Origin: Pseudonocardia nigra
Lineage (GTDB): Bacteria > Actinomycetota > Actinomycetes > Mycobacteriales > Pseudonocardiaceae
Reading direction: 5' to 3'
DNA: 60,053 bases
Assembly (NCBI RefSeq): GCF_019396355.1
Contig: NZ_JAHKRK010000022.1
Location: 1 to 60,053 of the forward strand
Below the pieces are notes generated by a model. The model was not told where the DNA came from. It worked only from the letters and a program-made list of their open reading frames with translations, and did not search any database. Each line of letters starts with the position of its first letter. Within the stretch, counting starts at the first letter, position 1. Below are positions 45,536-56,013 of the stretch, in pieces. The position numbers and the translations under genes were made by a program.

Positions 45536-48328
45536 CTACCCCGTGTTGCGCATGCCGGCCGCGATCCCGTTCACCGTCAGCAGGAGCGCGCGTAGGAGGT
45601 CGGGATCCGGCTCGTCCACCGCGCGGCGCTGCCCGAGCAGCTCGACCTGCAGGTGGTGCAGCGGTTCCAGATAGGCGCCCCGCACCTGCAACGTCTGCCG
45701 CAGGACGGGGTGGCGGGCCAGCAGCTCCGGTGCCCCGGTGGCGCGCAGGACCTCGCGGAGGGTGTGGTCGTACTCGTGGTGGATCGTGTCGAGGATGTCC
45801 TGCAGCCCGGGTTCCACCAGCGCGGAGACGTAGCAGCGGGCGATCCGCAGGTCGGTCTTGGCCAGCGTCATCTCCACGTTGTCCAGCAGGTTGGTGAAGA
45901 ACGCCCACTGGCGCATCTCGTCGAGGACGTCGCCGTAGCCCTTCTCCCTGGCCGCGCGCAGCCCGCTGCCCAGGCCGAACCAGCCGGGGAGGACCATGCG
46001 CGTCTGCGTCCAGCCGAAGACCCACGGGATGGCGCGCAGGTCGTCCAGTGTCGCGGTGTGGCCGCCGGGCCGTCGCGAGGGCCGGGACCCCAGGTTCAGC
46101 AGGGCGAGCTCGTCCACCGGTGTCGCGGAGGCGAAGAACTCGGGCAGCCCCGGTCGCTCGACCAGATCGCGGTAGGCCGCCCGCGCGGCCCGACTCACCA
46201 CGTTCATCGCCTCGTCCCAGCGCGCCAGGGTGTCGGCGGGCCAGCGCGAGACCTTGTGCAGCAGCGTGGCGTCGAGCACCGACGCCAACATGATCTCGAG
46301 ATTGTCGTGGGCCAGGCCGGGCAGCGAGTACTTGTCCGAGACGACCTCGCCCTGCTCGGTGACCTTCATGACGCCGTCGACGACCCCGTAGGGACTCGAC
46401 GCGACAGCCTCTCCTGAGGGGCCGCCTCCCCTGCCGACCGAACCGCCGCGCCCGTGGAACAGCCGCAGGCGTACGCCGTGCCGCGCTGCAACGTCGCGCA
46501 GGTGCCGTTGGGCGCGCTGGATCTCCCACCGGGAGGTGGTGATACCGGCACCCTTGTTGGAGTCCGAGTAGCCGAGCATGACCTCCTGCACGTCCCCGCG
46601 GGCCCGGACCATGCGCCGGTAGTGGACGTCGCTGAGCAGCGCGTCGAGGAGCTCCCCGCCCTGGCTCAGCTCGTCGACCGTCTCCAGCAGCGGCACCAGG
46701 TCGATCGAGCTGTGGACCTCGTCCCCGCAGATCTCGACCAGCCCGGCCTCGCGGGCCAGGACCGCCACGGCGAGCACGTCATCGGCGCCGCGGCACATGG
46801 ACACGACGTAGGTGCGAGCCGCTTCCGGCCCGAAGATCTGCTGCGCCTCCCGCAGTGCGTCGAGGGTCTCCAGCGCGCCGGCCGCCGCGGCCGGGAGCGC
46901 GCCGCGGCGCGGTGCCAGCGGCCGCCCGCTGCCGAGCTCGGCGGAAAGCAGCGCGGCGCGAGCTGAGCGGTCCAGGTCGCCGTAGTTCGGCCCCGGTTCG
47001 CCCGACCGCTCGTAGAGCACGCCCAAGGCCGCATGGTGGGCGTCGCTGTGCTCGCGGATGTCGAGTTCGGCGAGATGCAGACCCATGGTCCGGGCCACCC
47101 GTATGACGTGGGCGAGCGCGCCCTCGGCGACGCGTTCGCCGAGGTGCCCCCGCAGGGAGCGGTCGATGACGGTGAGGTCGTTCAGGTACTGCTGGGCGCC
47201 GAGGTAGTCGTGCCCCGCGACGTGCGGCGTGCCGTCGCGCAATCGGGCCCTGGTCCCGTCGAGCCGCTCCAGGATGAAGGCACACTTGAGCCGGTAGGGC
47301 TCCCGCACCTCGGCGCGGACGAGTCGGCTGTGGACCTCGGGCAGGCATCGGCGATCAGCCGCCAAGCTCGCGCGCATCTCCTCGGACACGCCGACCACCC
47401 GTGTCGAGATGCTCAGCTCGTTGCCGAGTTCCTCCACCAGCCCGGCGTTGATCCGCAGAGCGCGTTCCGCATACAGCCGCAGCACCTCGAGGGTGGTGCC
47501 CGGCGTGACGTACGGGTTGCCGTCGCGGTCGCCGCCGACCCAGCACCCGAGGGTGATCAGCCGGGCGTCCGCTGGCAGCCGCAGGCCCGCCTCGGCGAGC
47601 ACCTCGGAGAACTCACCGAGCAGGTCCGGGATCGTGGCGGCGCCCAGCTGCTCGAGGTAGTGGCTCACCACCCGGGCCTCGTCGAGGACCGTGGGCCGGT
47701 ACTCGCGGATCTCGTCGGTCTGCCAGAGCAGGTCGACCAGGCCGGCCAGCCGCCACTCGGGCACTGTCCCGTCGAGAACTCCCGCCACCTGCCCGAGGAT
47801 GCCCCGCACCGAGAGCCGGGACGCCTCCGTCGGGTGCGCGGTGAACACCGGCCGCAGCTGAGCACGCGCCAGCACGTCCTCGATGTCGTTGCGGTCCGCA
47901 TGCCGAACGAGCCGTTCGACGAGCGACCGCAGCGGGCCCTCGCCACCGGGGCGGCGTTGCCGCAGCTCGCGGCGCCGGTGGACCTGTTCGGTGACGTTCG
48001 CCAGCCGGAAGTAGCAGGAGAACGCCCTGGCCAGGTTCACGGCAGCCCCCGGATCGAGACCAGCGAGGAGCGCGGCGATCTCCGCGCTTCCGTCCTCGGC
48101 AGGTGTCCTGGCCTGTCGGCGGACCTGCTCGACCAGCTCGAGGAGCTGTTCGCCGCCGTGCCGGACCAGCGTCTGCCCCAGCAGGGTCGACAACCTGCGG
48201 ATGGCCAGGCGCATCTCCCCGTGCTCGGACTGCGAGACCACACCGGCATGGGTCGCGGCCGAGTCGACCGCCGGTTCCGCCGGCGACCGCGTCGTTCCCG
48301 AGGGCCATCCGGCCGGTGCCGTGCTCAT
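45536..48328 (-). CDS. ppc: Phosphoenolpyruvate carboxylase
   Basis: The 930-aa enzyme fixes bicarbonate onto PEP, giving oxaloacetate, the carboxylation step of the serine cycle. Catalytic blocks are all present: VFTAHPTEA with His165, [22 protein letters not shown], the glycine loop [14 protein letters not shown] and the invariant C-terminal MRNTG. Length is typical for bacterial Ppc. The ATG overlaps the glyA stop by 4 nt. It ends about 200 bp upstream of sga and is transcribed in the same direction. Confidence 0.96.
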   Translation of the reverse strand: MSTAPAGWPSGTTRSPAEPAVDSAATHAGVVSQSEHGEMRLAIRRLSTLLGQTLVRHGGEQLLELVEQVRRQARTPAEDGSAEIAALLAGLDPGAAVNLARAFSCYFRLANVTEQVHRRRELRQRRPGGEGPLRSLVERLVRHADRNDIEDVLARAQLRPVFTAHPTEASRLSVRGILGQVAGVLDGTVPEWRLAGLVDLLWQTDEIREYRPTVLDEARVVSHYLEQLGAATIPDLLGEFSEVLAEAGLRLPADARLITLGCWVGGDRDGNPYVTPGTTLEVLRLYAERALRINAGLVEELGNELSISTRVVGVSEEMRASLAADRRCLPEVHSRLVRAEVREPYRLKCAFILERLDGTRARLRDGTPHVAGHDYLGAQQYLNDLTVIDRSLRGHLGERVAEGALAHVIRVARTMGLHLAELDIREHSDAHHAALGVLYERSGEPGPNYGDLDRSARAALLSAELGSGRPLAPRRGALPAAAAGALETLDALREAQQIFGPEAARTYVVSMCRGADDVLAVAVLAREAGLVEICGDEVHSSIDLVPLLETVDELSQGGELLDALLSDVHYRRMVRARGDVQEVMLGYSDSNKGAGITTSRWEIQRAQRHLRDVAARHGVRLRLFHGRGGSVGRGGGPSGEAVASSPYGVVDGVMKVTEQGEVVSDKYSLPGLAHDNLEIMLASVLDATLLHKVSRWPADTLARWDEAMNVVSRAARAAYRDLVERPGLPEFFASATPVDELALLNLGSRPSRRPGGHTATLDDLRAIPWVFGWTQTRMVLPGWFGLGSGLRAAREKGYGDVLDEMRQWAFFTNLLDNVEMTLAKTDLRIARCYVSALVEPGLQDILDTIHHEYDHTLREVLRATGAPELLARHPVLRQTLQVRGAYLEPLHHLQVELLGQRRAVDEPDPDLLRALLLTVNGIAAGMRNTG

Positions 48329-49602
48329 CCGGTACTCAGCTGGGGGTACAGCGGGTGGAGTTCGGCTATCGCGCGGGTCCGCTTGCGCAGCGCCGTCCGC
48401 GCGGACTCGTGGAGCTCGCCGGTGAGCGCCTCGGCGATCACCTTGCCGAGCTCGCGGAAGTCCTCATCGCGCAGGCCCCGCGTCGCCAGGGCCGGCGTCC
48501 CGATCCGCAGCCCCGACGACACGGCGGGCGGCCGCGGATCGAACGGCACGGAGTTGCGGTTCACCGTGATACCGATCTCGTGCAGGCGATCCTCGGCCTG
48601 CTGACCGTCCAGGTCGGACTCCCGCAGGTCGGCGAGCACGAGATGGACGTCGGTGCCGCCGGTGAGGACGTTGAGCCCGGCCGCGAGCATCTCCTCGGCG
48701 ACCGCCCTCGCCCCGGCCCTGGTCCGCCGCTGGCGCTCCCGGAACGCCTCTGACGCCGCGATCTTCAGGGTCACTGCCTTGCCGGCGATCGCGTGCATGA
48801 GCGGTCCGCCCTGCCAGCCGGGGAAGGTTCTCGAGTCGATCTTCTTCCGGAACTCGTCCCGGCACAGGATCATGCCCCCGCGCGGACCGCCGAGGGTCTT
48901 GTGGATCGTCGTGGTCACGACATCGGCGTACGGGACCGGGTTGGGGTGCTCCCCCGCGGCGACCAGCCCGGCGAAGTGCGCCATGTCGACGAGGAGAACG
49001 GCGCCGACCGAGTCGGCGATCTCGCGGAACCGAGCGAAGTCGAGCTGACGCGGGTAGGCCGACCAGCCGGCTAAGATCATCTTCGGGCGGTGCAACTCGG
49101 CCAACCGGGTGACCTCGTCCATGTCGATCAGCGACGTTTCCCGGTCGACGCCGTAGCCGACCACGTCGTAGTGCAGGCCGGAGAAGTTGATCCGCATCCC
49201 GTGCGTGAGGTGCCCGCCGTGGTCCAGTTTGAGCCCGAGGAAACAGTCACCCGGGTCGAGCAGCGCACTGAACGCGATGGCGTTGGCCGAGGCACCGCTG
49301 TGCGGCTGCACATTGGCGTGCTCGGCGCCGAACAGGTTCTTCGCCCGCTCGATCGCGAGCCGCTCCGCCACGTCGACGTGCTCGCAGCCCCCGTAGTAGC
49401 GCCGGCCGGGGTAGCCCTCGGCGTACTTGTTGGTGAGCACCGAGCCCTGGCAGTCCAGCACCGCCTGCGGCACGAAGTTCTCTGACGCGATCATCTCCAG
49501 AGTGCTCTCCTGGCGGTCCAACTCACCCCTGAGAACGTCTGCGATCTCGGAATCGACCTCCGCCACGGGCCTGGTGAAGTAGTTCGCGGGCAGATCACTC
49601 AT
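48325..49602 (-). CDS. glyA: Serine hydroxymethyltransferase
   Basis: The 425-aa PLP enzyme adds the C1 unit of methylene-THF to glycine, forming serine, the entry reaction of the cycle. [58 protein letters not shown] and Lys235 in [14 protein letters not shown] are conserved. I chose the ATG at 49602 because the family N-terminus begins there; the frame is open 67 codons upstream. Probably a C1-specific copy, since it is fused into an operon with ppc. Confidence 0.95.
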   Translation of the reverse strand: MSDLPANYFTRPVAEVDSEIADVLRGELDRQESTLEMIASENFVPQAVLDCQGSVLTNKYAEGYPGRRYYGGCEHVDVAERLAIERAKNLFGAEHANVQPHSGASANAIAFSALLDPGDCFLGLKLDHGGHLTHGMRINFSGLHYDVVGYGVDRETSLIDMDEVTRLAELHRPKMILAGWSAYPRQLDFARFREIADSVGAVLLVDMAHFAGLVAAGEHPNPVPYADVVTTTIHKTLGGPRGGMILCRDEFRKKIDSRTFPGWQGGPLMHAIAGKAVTLKIAASEAFRERQRRTRAGARAVAEEMLAAGLNVLTGGTDVHLVLADLRESDLDGQQAEDRLHEIGITVNRNSVPFDPRPPAVSSGLRIGTPALATRGLRDEDFRELGKVIAEALTGELHESARTALRKRTRAIAELHPLYPQLSTG

Positions 49603-49775
49603 GCACGACACCCCCGGGAGATTGGACAAGCTGGGGACGGTATCGACCACCTGCTGTGCGTCAAGGCAGCGGAACGCCCCCGAGCCGATGGCTCGACCTA
49701 CACATCTCCGCACGTCACGGTCTGGATCCCGGAAGCCGGAAATCGGATGTGGCCGCCCCCGAGATCCCCCGGTAT

Positions 49776-49792
49776 CTCCCCCTCCAGGGGAG
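49776..49792. promoter_or_regulatory. C4/G4 palindrome upstream of glyA
   Basis: CTCCCC at 49776-49781 is exactly complementary to GGGGAG at 49787-49792 with a 5-nt spacer CTCCA. It resembles the palindrome at 45400-45417 upstream of sga, although spacer lengths differ by one. Confidence 0.3.
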
Positions 49793-49806
49793 TCCTCATG
49801 CACAAA

Positions 49807-49826
49807 ATTGCCGTACAGGAGACAAT
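49807..49826. promoter_or_regulatory. IclR-like inverted repeat upstream of folC
   Basis: ATTGCCGTA at 49807-49815 is identical to nine bases of the perfect palindrome at 13166-13190. The opposite half, GACAAT at 49821-49826, complements ATTGCC at 5 of 6 positions. The spacing is 3 nt longer than in the perfect site, so this may be a weaker site or chance. Confidence 0.3.
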
Positions 49827-49901
49827 CTCTCCATAAGGGGTTTACATCTCGCGCACCGCCCGGGATGCTCCGCAGGCAGCGTCGCGTTCCAGGAGGTCGC
49901 C

Positions 49902-51290
49902 ATGTCCCTGTCCGGGACCGTCGCCACGACCTCGTCCGGCGGCACGTCCGCCGGAGAGGCGCCCGTCACGTGGGCGGGCGGGCTCCCCTCGATTCGGACG
50001 CTCGACGACGCCACGACGTTCCTCTACCAGCGGCTTGGCGCATCCCGGGACGGGCACGGCGCCAGGGCCGGCGTCGCGCGAGCCCGGGCGCTGTGCGAGA
50101 CGCTCGGCGATCCCCAGGACCGGTGCCGGTCAGTGCACGTCGCCGGGACGGCCGGCAAGGGGTCCGTGGTGGCGTTCGTGGCCGGCCTGCTCGGCGCCCA
50201 CGGCTTCACGGTGGGCGCGCACCTGTCACCGCACGCGCACAGCATCGTGGAACGCTTCCTCCTTGACGGGCGGGCGGTCGCCGAACACCTGCTCGTCCGA
50301 ACCCTCGTCGACCTGATGCCCGGGATCGGTCGGATCGCGAGGTCGGAACATGGCTGTCCGACCTTTTTCGAGGTCACCAACGCCATCGCGTCGCAGCTGT
50401 TCGCCGATGGAGAAGCCGACTACGCGGTCGTGGAGACCGGCCTGGGCGGGCGGCTGGACTCCACGAACACGATCACCAGGGCGGACAAGCTCGCGCTCCT
50501 CACGCACATCGGCCTCGACCACACCGAGGTCCTGGGCGACACCCTCGCCGAGATCGCCACCGAGAAGGCGGGGATCATGCCCCGACACGGGCACGTGATC
50601 GCCCTGAAGTCCCAGTGCGAGGCGGTCGATCAGGTGTTCGTCGAGGAGGCCGCGGGGCGGCGCTGCACGCTGGAGCTGTTCGACCCGTCCGATCCCAGTT
50701 CCCCTCCGTTCGTCGAGCGGGAACTCGGCTTGCCCGGTCGGCATCAGGTCGTCAACGCCGCACTCGCCCTGCGGGCGGTCGCGTACCTCGCTCAACGCGA
50801 CGGATGGAGGATCGATCCCACCGCCGTCCACCGGGGGCTGCGCCAGGTGCGGCTACCGGGCCGGTTCGAGCGGCGGCGGTGGCACGGGCACCCGGTCGTC
50901 CTCGACGGGGCGCACAATCCGATCAAGCTGGGTTCGGTCGTGTCCGTACTCAGGGACGAACACCCCGGGCAGCGGTTCGTGTGGGTGCTCGCCTTCAAAG
51001 GGAACAAGGACGTGCGTGCCGCGCTGGAGATCATCGCCCCGGTGGCATCCGCCGTTGTCGCCACTGAGTTCGTGACCACCGGTGGTGACCACCGCCCTGC
51101 TGGTGCCTCCGTCCCCGCGGCGGCGCTGGCCGGGGCCGCTCGGCGCGCCGGTGTACCGGTCAGCACAGACGCGGCCCATCCGGGGGCGGCGTTGCAACGT
51201 GCCCTCGAGCTGTCGGCGCCGGGCCGGCCCGTCGTCGCCGCAGGGTCCTTCCATCTCGTCGCCGCAATCGGCGACATCCTGTCGGCATGA
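49902..51290 (+). CDS. folC: Folylpolyglutamate synthase/dihydrofolate synthase-like
   Basis: The 462-aa Mur-ligase-fold protein adds glutamates to folates, trapping the C1 carrier in the cell. The P-loop is [13 protein letters not shown], followed by [63 protein letters not shown] and [18 protein letters not shown] precedes the ATG at 49902. A FolC dedicated to a methylotrophy cluster is known from serine-cycle bacteria; here it heads the formate dehydrogenase operon, 29 bp upstream of fdhA. Confidence 0.88.
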   Translation: MSLSGTVATTSSGGTSAGEAPVTWAGGLPSIRTLDDATTFLYQRLGASRDGHGARAGVARARALCETLGDPQDRCRSVHVAGTAGKGSVVAFVAGLLGAHGFTVGAHLSPHAHSIVERFLLDGRAVAEHLLVRTLVDLMPGIGRIARSEHGCPTFFEVTNAIASQLFADGEADYAVVETGLGGRLDSTNTITRADKLALLTHIGLDHTEVLGDTLAEIATEKAGIMPRHGHVIALKSQCEAVDQVFVEEAAGRRCTLELFDPSDPSSPPFVERELGLPGRHQVVNAALALRAVAYLAQRDGWRIDPTAVHRGLRQVRLPGRFERRRWHGHPVVLDGAHNPIKLGSVVSVLRDEHPGQRFVWVLAFKGNKDVRAALEIIAPVASAVVATEFVTTGGDHRPAGASVPAAALAGAARRAGVPVSTDAAHPGAALQRALELSAPGRPVVAAGSFHLVAAIGDILSA

Positions 51291-51319
51291 AATGAGTTCG
51301 TCCACCTAGGAGTTTCGTC

Positions 51320-54274
51320 ATGACCGCGCTCCAGGAACCGTCCGCCCCCGCCGCCGTCGCCGCTGTCACCGCCTCGATCGACGGCCATGACGTGACCGTC
51401 GCCGAGGGCACCTCGATCTACGACGCGGCGAAGGCGGTGGGCGTCGAGATCCCGGTGTTGTGTCACGACGAGCGCTACGACCCGGTGGGTGTCTGCCGGT
51501 TGTGTGTGGTGGACACCGGCGGGCGGGTGTTCACCGCGGCGTGTGTCCGGCCGTGTGAGAACGGCATGACGATAACGACCTCCACACCCGAGCTGGAGCG
51601 CAGTCGTGCCACCCTGACCGAGCTCCTGGTGTCGGACCAGCCGCCGCGGGCGGTGGACCCGAAGCAGACGACCACCGGCGACAATCTGCTGCTCACCCTT
51701 GCGGACCGCTATGGGGTGGCCCGCGAGACCACCGAGCTGCCGTGCGGCTCGGGCCGCGGCGCCGACTCGTCGAACCCCGTGATCGACGTCGATCACGACG
51801 CCTGCATCCTCTGCGACCGCTGTGTCCGGGCATGTGACGACATCCAGGGCAACGACGTGATCGGCCGCTCCGGCAAGGGCTACACCGCGCGGATCGCGTT
51901 CGACCTGAACGACCCGATGGGCGCGAGCTCGTGCGTCACCTGTGGCGAGTGCGTGCAGGCCTGCCCCACGGGTGCGCTGACCAACAAGCCGATCCGCAAC
52001 ATCCCGATCCGGCCGCGCAACGAGCTGGACGCGGTCGACTCGGTGTGCCCGTACTGCGGCGTGGGCTGCGCGCTCACCTTCTACGTCGACCGGGAGCGTG
52101 GCGCGATATCCTTCGCCGAGGGCCGCGACCAGCCGGGCTCGCACAGCCGGCTGTGCGTCAAGGGCCGTTACGGCTGGGACTACGCGGCGTCACCGCAGCG
52201 GATCACCGTGCCGCTGATCCGGGTCGAGGGCTCCTACCCGAAGGGCCCGCTGTCGGCCGACGTCCGGGGTGAGGGTGACGGGCGCCGCAGCGACGCCCGC
52301 CGCGGCGGCGACGGCGAGGAGCGGAAGCCGGGTGACAAGCGGGGCGGCGGCCGCAAGCCCGGTGGGCTGGTCGACCACGACGAGGTCATGCCGCATTTCC
52401 GCGAGGCCACCTGGGACGAGGCGCTCGACCTCGTCGCGCGCAGGCTGACGGAGATCCGCGCGACGAGCGGGCCCGGGGCGATTGCCGGGTTCGGTTCGGC
52501 GAAGTGCTCCAACGAGGAGGCCTACCTCTTCCAGAAGCTCATCCGCACCGGCTTCGGCACCAACAACGTCGACCACTGCACCCGGCTCTGCCACGCCTCC
52601 TCGGTGGCCGCGCTGTTCGAGGGCGTCGGCTCGGGCGCGGTGTCCACCACCTACGGCGACGTCGCCAACGCCGACGTCGTGATCATCACTGGCTCCAACC
52701 CGACGGCCAACCACCCGGTGGCCAGCTCGTTCTTCAAGCAGGCCCGCCGGCGCGGCACGAAGATCATTTATGTCGATCCGCGCGCGTCCACGGTATCCGA
52801 GCACGCCGACTTCCACGTCCAGCTCAAGCCGGGCACCGACGTCGCGTTCTACAACGCGGTGATGCACGAAGTGATCCGGCTCGGACTGATCGACCGCGAG
52901 TTCGTCGCGAACCGGACATCGAACTACGCCGAGCTCGCGCGCACGGTGACCGACTATTCCCCCGAGCGCGCCGGGCAGATCACCGGAGTGCCCGCCGACC
53001 TGATCCGCGAGGTCGCGAGGGTCTGGGGCGAGGCGGGCGCGGGCGTCGTCTATTGGGGCATGGGGATCTCCCAGCACACCACCGGCACCGACAACGCCCG
53101 CTGCCTGATCGCCTTGTGCTCCATCACCGGCAACGTCGGGCGCCCCGGCACCGGGCTGCACCCGCTGCGCGGGCAGAACAACGTACAGGGAGCGTCGGAC
53201 GCCGGGCTGATCCCGATGTTCTATCCCGACTACCAGGGCGTGGACCGGGACGCGACGCGGCGCCGCTTCGAGGAGGCATGGGGCACCACGCTCGACCCGA
53301 ACCGCGGCATGACCGTTACAGAGATCATCTCCTCGGTGCTGCAGCCGGGCGGCGTGCGCGGAATGTACATGCTCGGGGAGAACCCGTTCCTCTCCGACCC
53401 GAACATCAACAAGGTGCGCAAGGCGCTCAGCGCTCTGGAGTTCCTGGTGGTCCAGGACATCTTCCTGACCGAGACCGCAGAGTTCGCCGACGTGATCCTG
53501 CCGGCCACCTCGTACCTGGAGAAGGACGGCAGCTACACCAACACCGACCGCAGGGTGCAGCTCGGCCGTAAGGTCATGGACCCGCCGGGCCAGGCCCGCC
53601 TGGACTGGGAGATCGTGCAGGACATCGCACGCCGGATCGGGCTGGGCTGGGACTACGGCTCGCCCAGCGCGGTGTTCGACGAGATGGTCGCGCTGATGCC
53701 GTCGTACAAGAACCTCACGTACTCCAACCTCGGCCTCTCCGGCAAGCTCTACCCCAACGACGACCCCGAGCACAGCGACGGCACGATCGTCATGTTCGAC
53801 GAGAAGTTCAACACCGCCGACGGGCTCGCCCACCTCGTTCCCGCGCAGTGGCTGCCGCCCAAGGAACTCCCGGACGCCGAGTACCCGCTGGTGCTCAACA
53901 CCGGACGGCTGCTCGAGCACTGGCACACCGGCACGATGACCCGCCGCTCGTACGCGCTGGACGCGATCTCGCCGGTCGCTGAGGTGTACATGCACCCGAA
54001 GGACGCCGCCGACCGCGGCCTGGCGCACGGCGAGACGGCCCGCGTGCGGTCCCGGCGCGGCGTCATCGAGCTGCTGGTGCGCATCAGCCACCGCGAGCAG
54101 CTGGGCAACTGCTTCATCCCGTTCCACTTCCGCGAGGCCGCCGCGAATCTCCTGACGATCGACGAGATCGACCCGATCGGGAAGATCCCTGAGTTCAAGT
54201 TCTGTGCCGTTCAGGTCGAGCCCCTCGGCGCAGCGCCAGCGGAGCCGACATCAACGCCAGGAGTTCGAGCATGA
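51320..54274 (+). CDS. fdhA: NAD-dependent formate dehydrogenase, alpha (Mo/W) subunit
   Basis: The 984-aa subunit oxidises formate to CO2. In order it has a [2Fe-2S] domain (Cys48, 59, 62, 75), two ferredoxin-type [4Fe-4S] motifs (Cys162/165/168/172 and Cys205/208/211/215), the catalytic-domain cluster CPYCGVGC (Cys243/246/250) and the metal ligand Cys424 in DHCTRLCHASSV, followed by the bis-MGD domains. Cysteine replaces selenocysteine. Residues about 309-351 are a charged Gly/Arg/Asp/Lys-rich insert with no domain character. The stop overlaps fdhB by ATGA. Cofactor-insertion genes are not in the window. Confidence 0.93.
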   Translation: MTALQEPSAPAAVAAVTASIDGHDVTVAEGTSIYDAAKAVGVEIPVLCHDERYDPVGVCRLCVVDTGGRVFTAACVRPCENGMTITTSTPELERSRATLTELLVSDQPPRAVDPKQTTTGDNLLLTLADRYGVARETTELPCGSGRGADSSNPVIDVDHDACILCDRCVRACDDIQGNDVIGRSGKGYTARIAFDLNDPMGASSCVTCGECVQACPTGALTNKPIRNIPIRPRNELDAVDSVCPYCGVGCALTFYVDRERGAISFAEGRDQPGSHSRLCVKGRYGWDYAASPQRITVPLIRVEGSYPKGPLSADVRGEGDGRRSDARRGGDGEERKPGDKRGGGRKPGGLVDHDEVMPHFREATWDEALDLVARRLTEIRATSGPGAIAGFGSAKCSNEEAYLFQKLIRTGFGTNNVDHCTRLCHASSVAALFEGVGSGAVSTTYGDVANADVVIITGSNPTANHPVASSFFKQARRRGTKIIYVDPRASTVSEHADFHVQLKPGTDVAFYNAVMHEVIRLGLIDREFVANRTSNYAELARTVTDYSPERAGQITGVPADLIREVARVWGEAGAGVVYWGMGISQHTTGTDNARCLIALCSITGNVGRPGTGLHPLRGQNNVQGASDAGLIPMFYPDYQGVDRDATRRRFEEAWGTTLDPNRGMTVTEIISSVLQPGGVRGMYMLGENPFLSDPNINKVRKALSALEFLVVQDIFLTETAEFADVILPATSYLEKDGSYTNTDRRVQLGRKVMDPPGQARLDWEIVQDIARRIGLGWDYGSPSAVFDEMVALMPSYKNLTYSNLGLSGKLYPNDDPEHSDGTIVMFDEKFNTADGLAHLVPAQWLPPKELPDAEYPLVLNTGRLLEHWHTGTMTRRSYALDAISPVAEVYMHPKDAADRGLAHGETARVRSRRGVIELLVRISHREQLGNCFIPFHFREAAANLLTIDEIDPIGKIPEFKFCAVQVEPLGAAPAEPTSTPGVRA

Positions 54275-56013
54275 CCGATGCGAACGACCGGGCTGGGCAG
54301 GTGGGGACCCGCCGGGTGCCCGGGGTGGAGGCGCGGGCGGGGAAGTTCCCCGGGCCGTCGCTCATCCCCGCGCTGAACGCGATCCAGGCCAGGCTGGGGT
54401 GGCTGCCGCGCGAGGAGCTGGAGGAGCTGGCCCGCGACACCCGGCGCCCGCGATACGAGATCGAGGGCCTGATCTCGTTCTACCCGCATTTCCGCACGAC
54501 ACCGCCGCCGAAGGTGGCGCTGCACGCCTGCCACGACCTGCCGTGCTTCCTGCGCGGCGGCAACGCCCGGATCGCGGAGCTGCGCGAACGCTACGGGACC
54601 GACCCCGACGTGGAGCTCGTCGAGGTGTCCTGCCTCGGCCGCTGCGACGCCGCGCCCGCGGTGGCCGTGAACGAGCGGCCGGCGCCGCTGTCCGAGGTGG
54701 ACGAGCTGGTAGCCGCCGCCCATGGAGTCGGGGTCGGCGACGCCCCTGCGCAGAGGCGCGACGAGCCCTGGCCCAACGACCCCTACCCGGCCGGCTCTTG
54801 CGCCGAGGAGCGGTACGCGACGCTGCGCGCGCTGCTCACCGGTGCGCTCGATGCCGACGAGATCATCACGGCGCTGACGGACGCCGGCCTGCGCGGCATG
54901 GGCGGTGCGGGCTTCCCGACGGGGCAGAAGTGGTCCCTGGTTCGCGGCGCCCAGCCCGGCAGTAGGAAGTACGCGATCTGCAACGCCGACGAGTCCGAGC
55001 CCGGAACGTTCAAGGACCGACAGATCCTGGCCGACCAGCCGCACCTAGTGCTGGAGGGCCTGCTGATCGGGATGGCTGTGGTCGGCGCCGAGGAAGGCTG
55101 GGTCTTCATCCGGCACGAGTACGGGCCCGAGGAGCACGTGCTTCGCGCGGAGCTGGACGCACTCCGCCGCGCCGGGGTCATCGGACCGGACGCTTGCGGC
55201 AGCGGGCGGCGCCTCGAGGTGGACCTGTTCGTCTCCCCCGGCGGCTACATCCTCGGCGAGGAGACCGCGCTGCTGGAATGCATGGAGGGGCACCGGGGCG
55301 AGCCGCGCAACAAGCCCCCGTTCCCCGGCAACTACGGCCTGCACGGGCGCCCGACGCTGATCAACTCGGTGGAGACCTTCGCCGACGTGCCGGTGATCGT
55401 GCGGCGCGGGGCGCAGTGGTGGCAGGACCAGGGGCTCGGCGAGTCGGTCGGGTGGAAGTTCTTCGCCGTGTCCGGGCACGTGGAGCGGCCGGACGTCTAC
55501 TGCGTGCCGATGGGCACCACGGTCGGTGAGCTGATCGAGCTGGCCGGCGGGGTCACTGGTGGCGCCGCGGTCGGCGCTATACAGCCGGGCGGCGCGTCGT
55601 CCAACTTCCTCGGACCCGACCAGCTCGACATGGCACTCGACTTCGGCACGGCCGCCGCGGCCGGCACTATGCTCGGGTCCGGCGCGCTGGTGGTGCTCGC
55701 GGAGGGCACAGACCTGCTCGCCGCGGCCACGAACGTACTGCGGTTCTTCCGCGACGAGTCGTGCGGCAAGTGCCTGCCCTGCCGGGTCGGCTCGGCGAAG
55801 GCCCACGAGCTCCTGCGCGGCCGGTCCGAGCTCGACGAGGGCGGGAAGACGCGGGTTCTGCAGATCGAGGAGACCATGCGCAAGACCTCCATCTGCGGCC
55901 TGGGCCAGGTGGCTCTGGGCCCGGTCGTGAGCGTGCTGGGCCTACAGAAAGGCGGCGCCGCCGCGCGCGAGCAGCCGAAGCCCGACGGCGCGACGGGCCA
56001 GCCGGCCCGCTGA
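54271..56013 (+). CDS. fdhB: NAD-dependent formate dehydrogenase, beta (NuoE-NuoF fusion) subunit
   Basis: The 580-aa diaphorase subunit passes electrons from FdhA to NAD. Residues about 30-150 are a NuoE-like [2Fe-2S] domain (Cys87, Cys92, Cys121, Cys125). The rest is NuoF-like, with GMGGAGFPTGQKW, ICNADESEPGTFKDR for FMN/NADH binding and the [4Fe-4S] ligands ESCGKCLPCRVGS plus the Cys in TSICGLGQ. The fused architecture matches Methylobacterium-type tungsten formate dehydrogenase. Confidence 0.93.
   Translation: MTDANDRAGQVGTRRVPGVEARAGKFPGPSLIPALNAIQARLGWLPREELEELARDTRRPRYEIEGLISFYPHFRTTPPPKVALHACHDLPCFLRGGNARIAELRERYGTDPDVELVEVSCLGRCDAAPAVAVNERPAPLSEVDELVAAAHGVGVGDAPAQRRDEPWPNDPYPAGSCAEERYATLRALLTGALDADEIITALTDAGLRGMGGAGFPTGQKWSLVRGAQPGSRKYAICNADESEPGTFKDRQILADQPHLVLEGLLIGMAVVGAEEGWVFIRHEYGPEEHVLRAELDALRRAGVIGPDACGSGRRLEVDLFVSPGGYILGEETALLECMEGHRGEPRNKPPFPGNYGLHGRPTLINSVETFADVPVIVRRGAQWWQDQGLGESVGWKFFAVSGHVERPDVYCVPMGTTVGELIELAGGVTGGAAVGAIQPGGASSNFLGPDQLDMALDFGTAAAAGTMLGSGALVVLAEGTDLLAAATNVLRFFRDESCGKCLPCRVGSAKAHELLRGRSELDEGGKTRVLQIEETMRKTSICGLGQVALGPVVSVLGLQKGGAAAREQPKPDGATGQPAR

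Larger units (their letters stand above)
49603..49901. promoter_or_regulatory. Divergent promoter region, glyA-ppc / folC-fdhAB
   Basis: This 299-bp gap between two divergent operons contains no recognisable gene. It carries two candidate operators: a C4/G4 palindrome at 49776-49792 and an IclR-like inverted repeat at 49807-49826. AGGAGG precedes the folC start. Confidence 0.5.

Noticed and set aside
52190..54127. A 645-codon minus-strand frame antisense to fdhA
   Set aside because: Same reason: no homology, and the opposite strand has all Fe-S and molybdopterin motifs.
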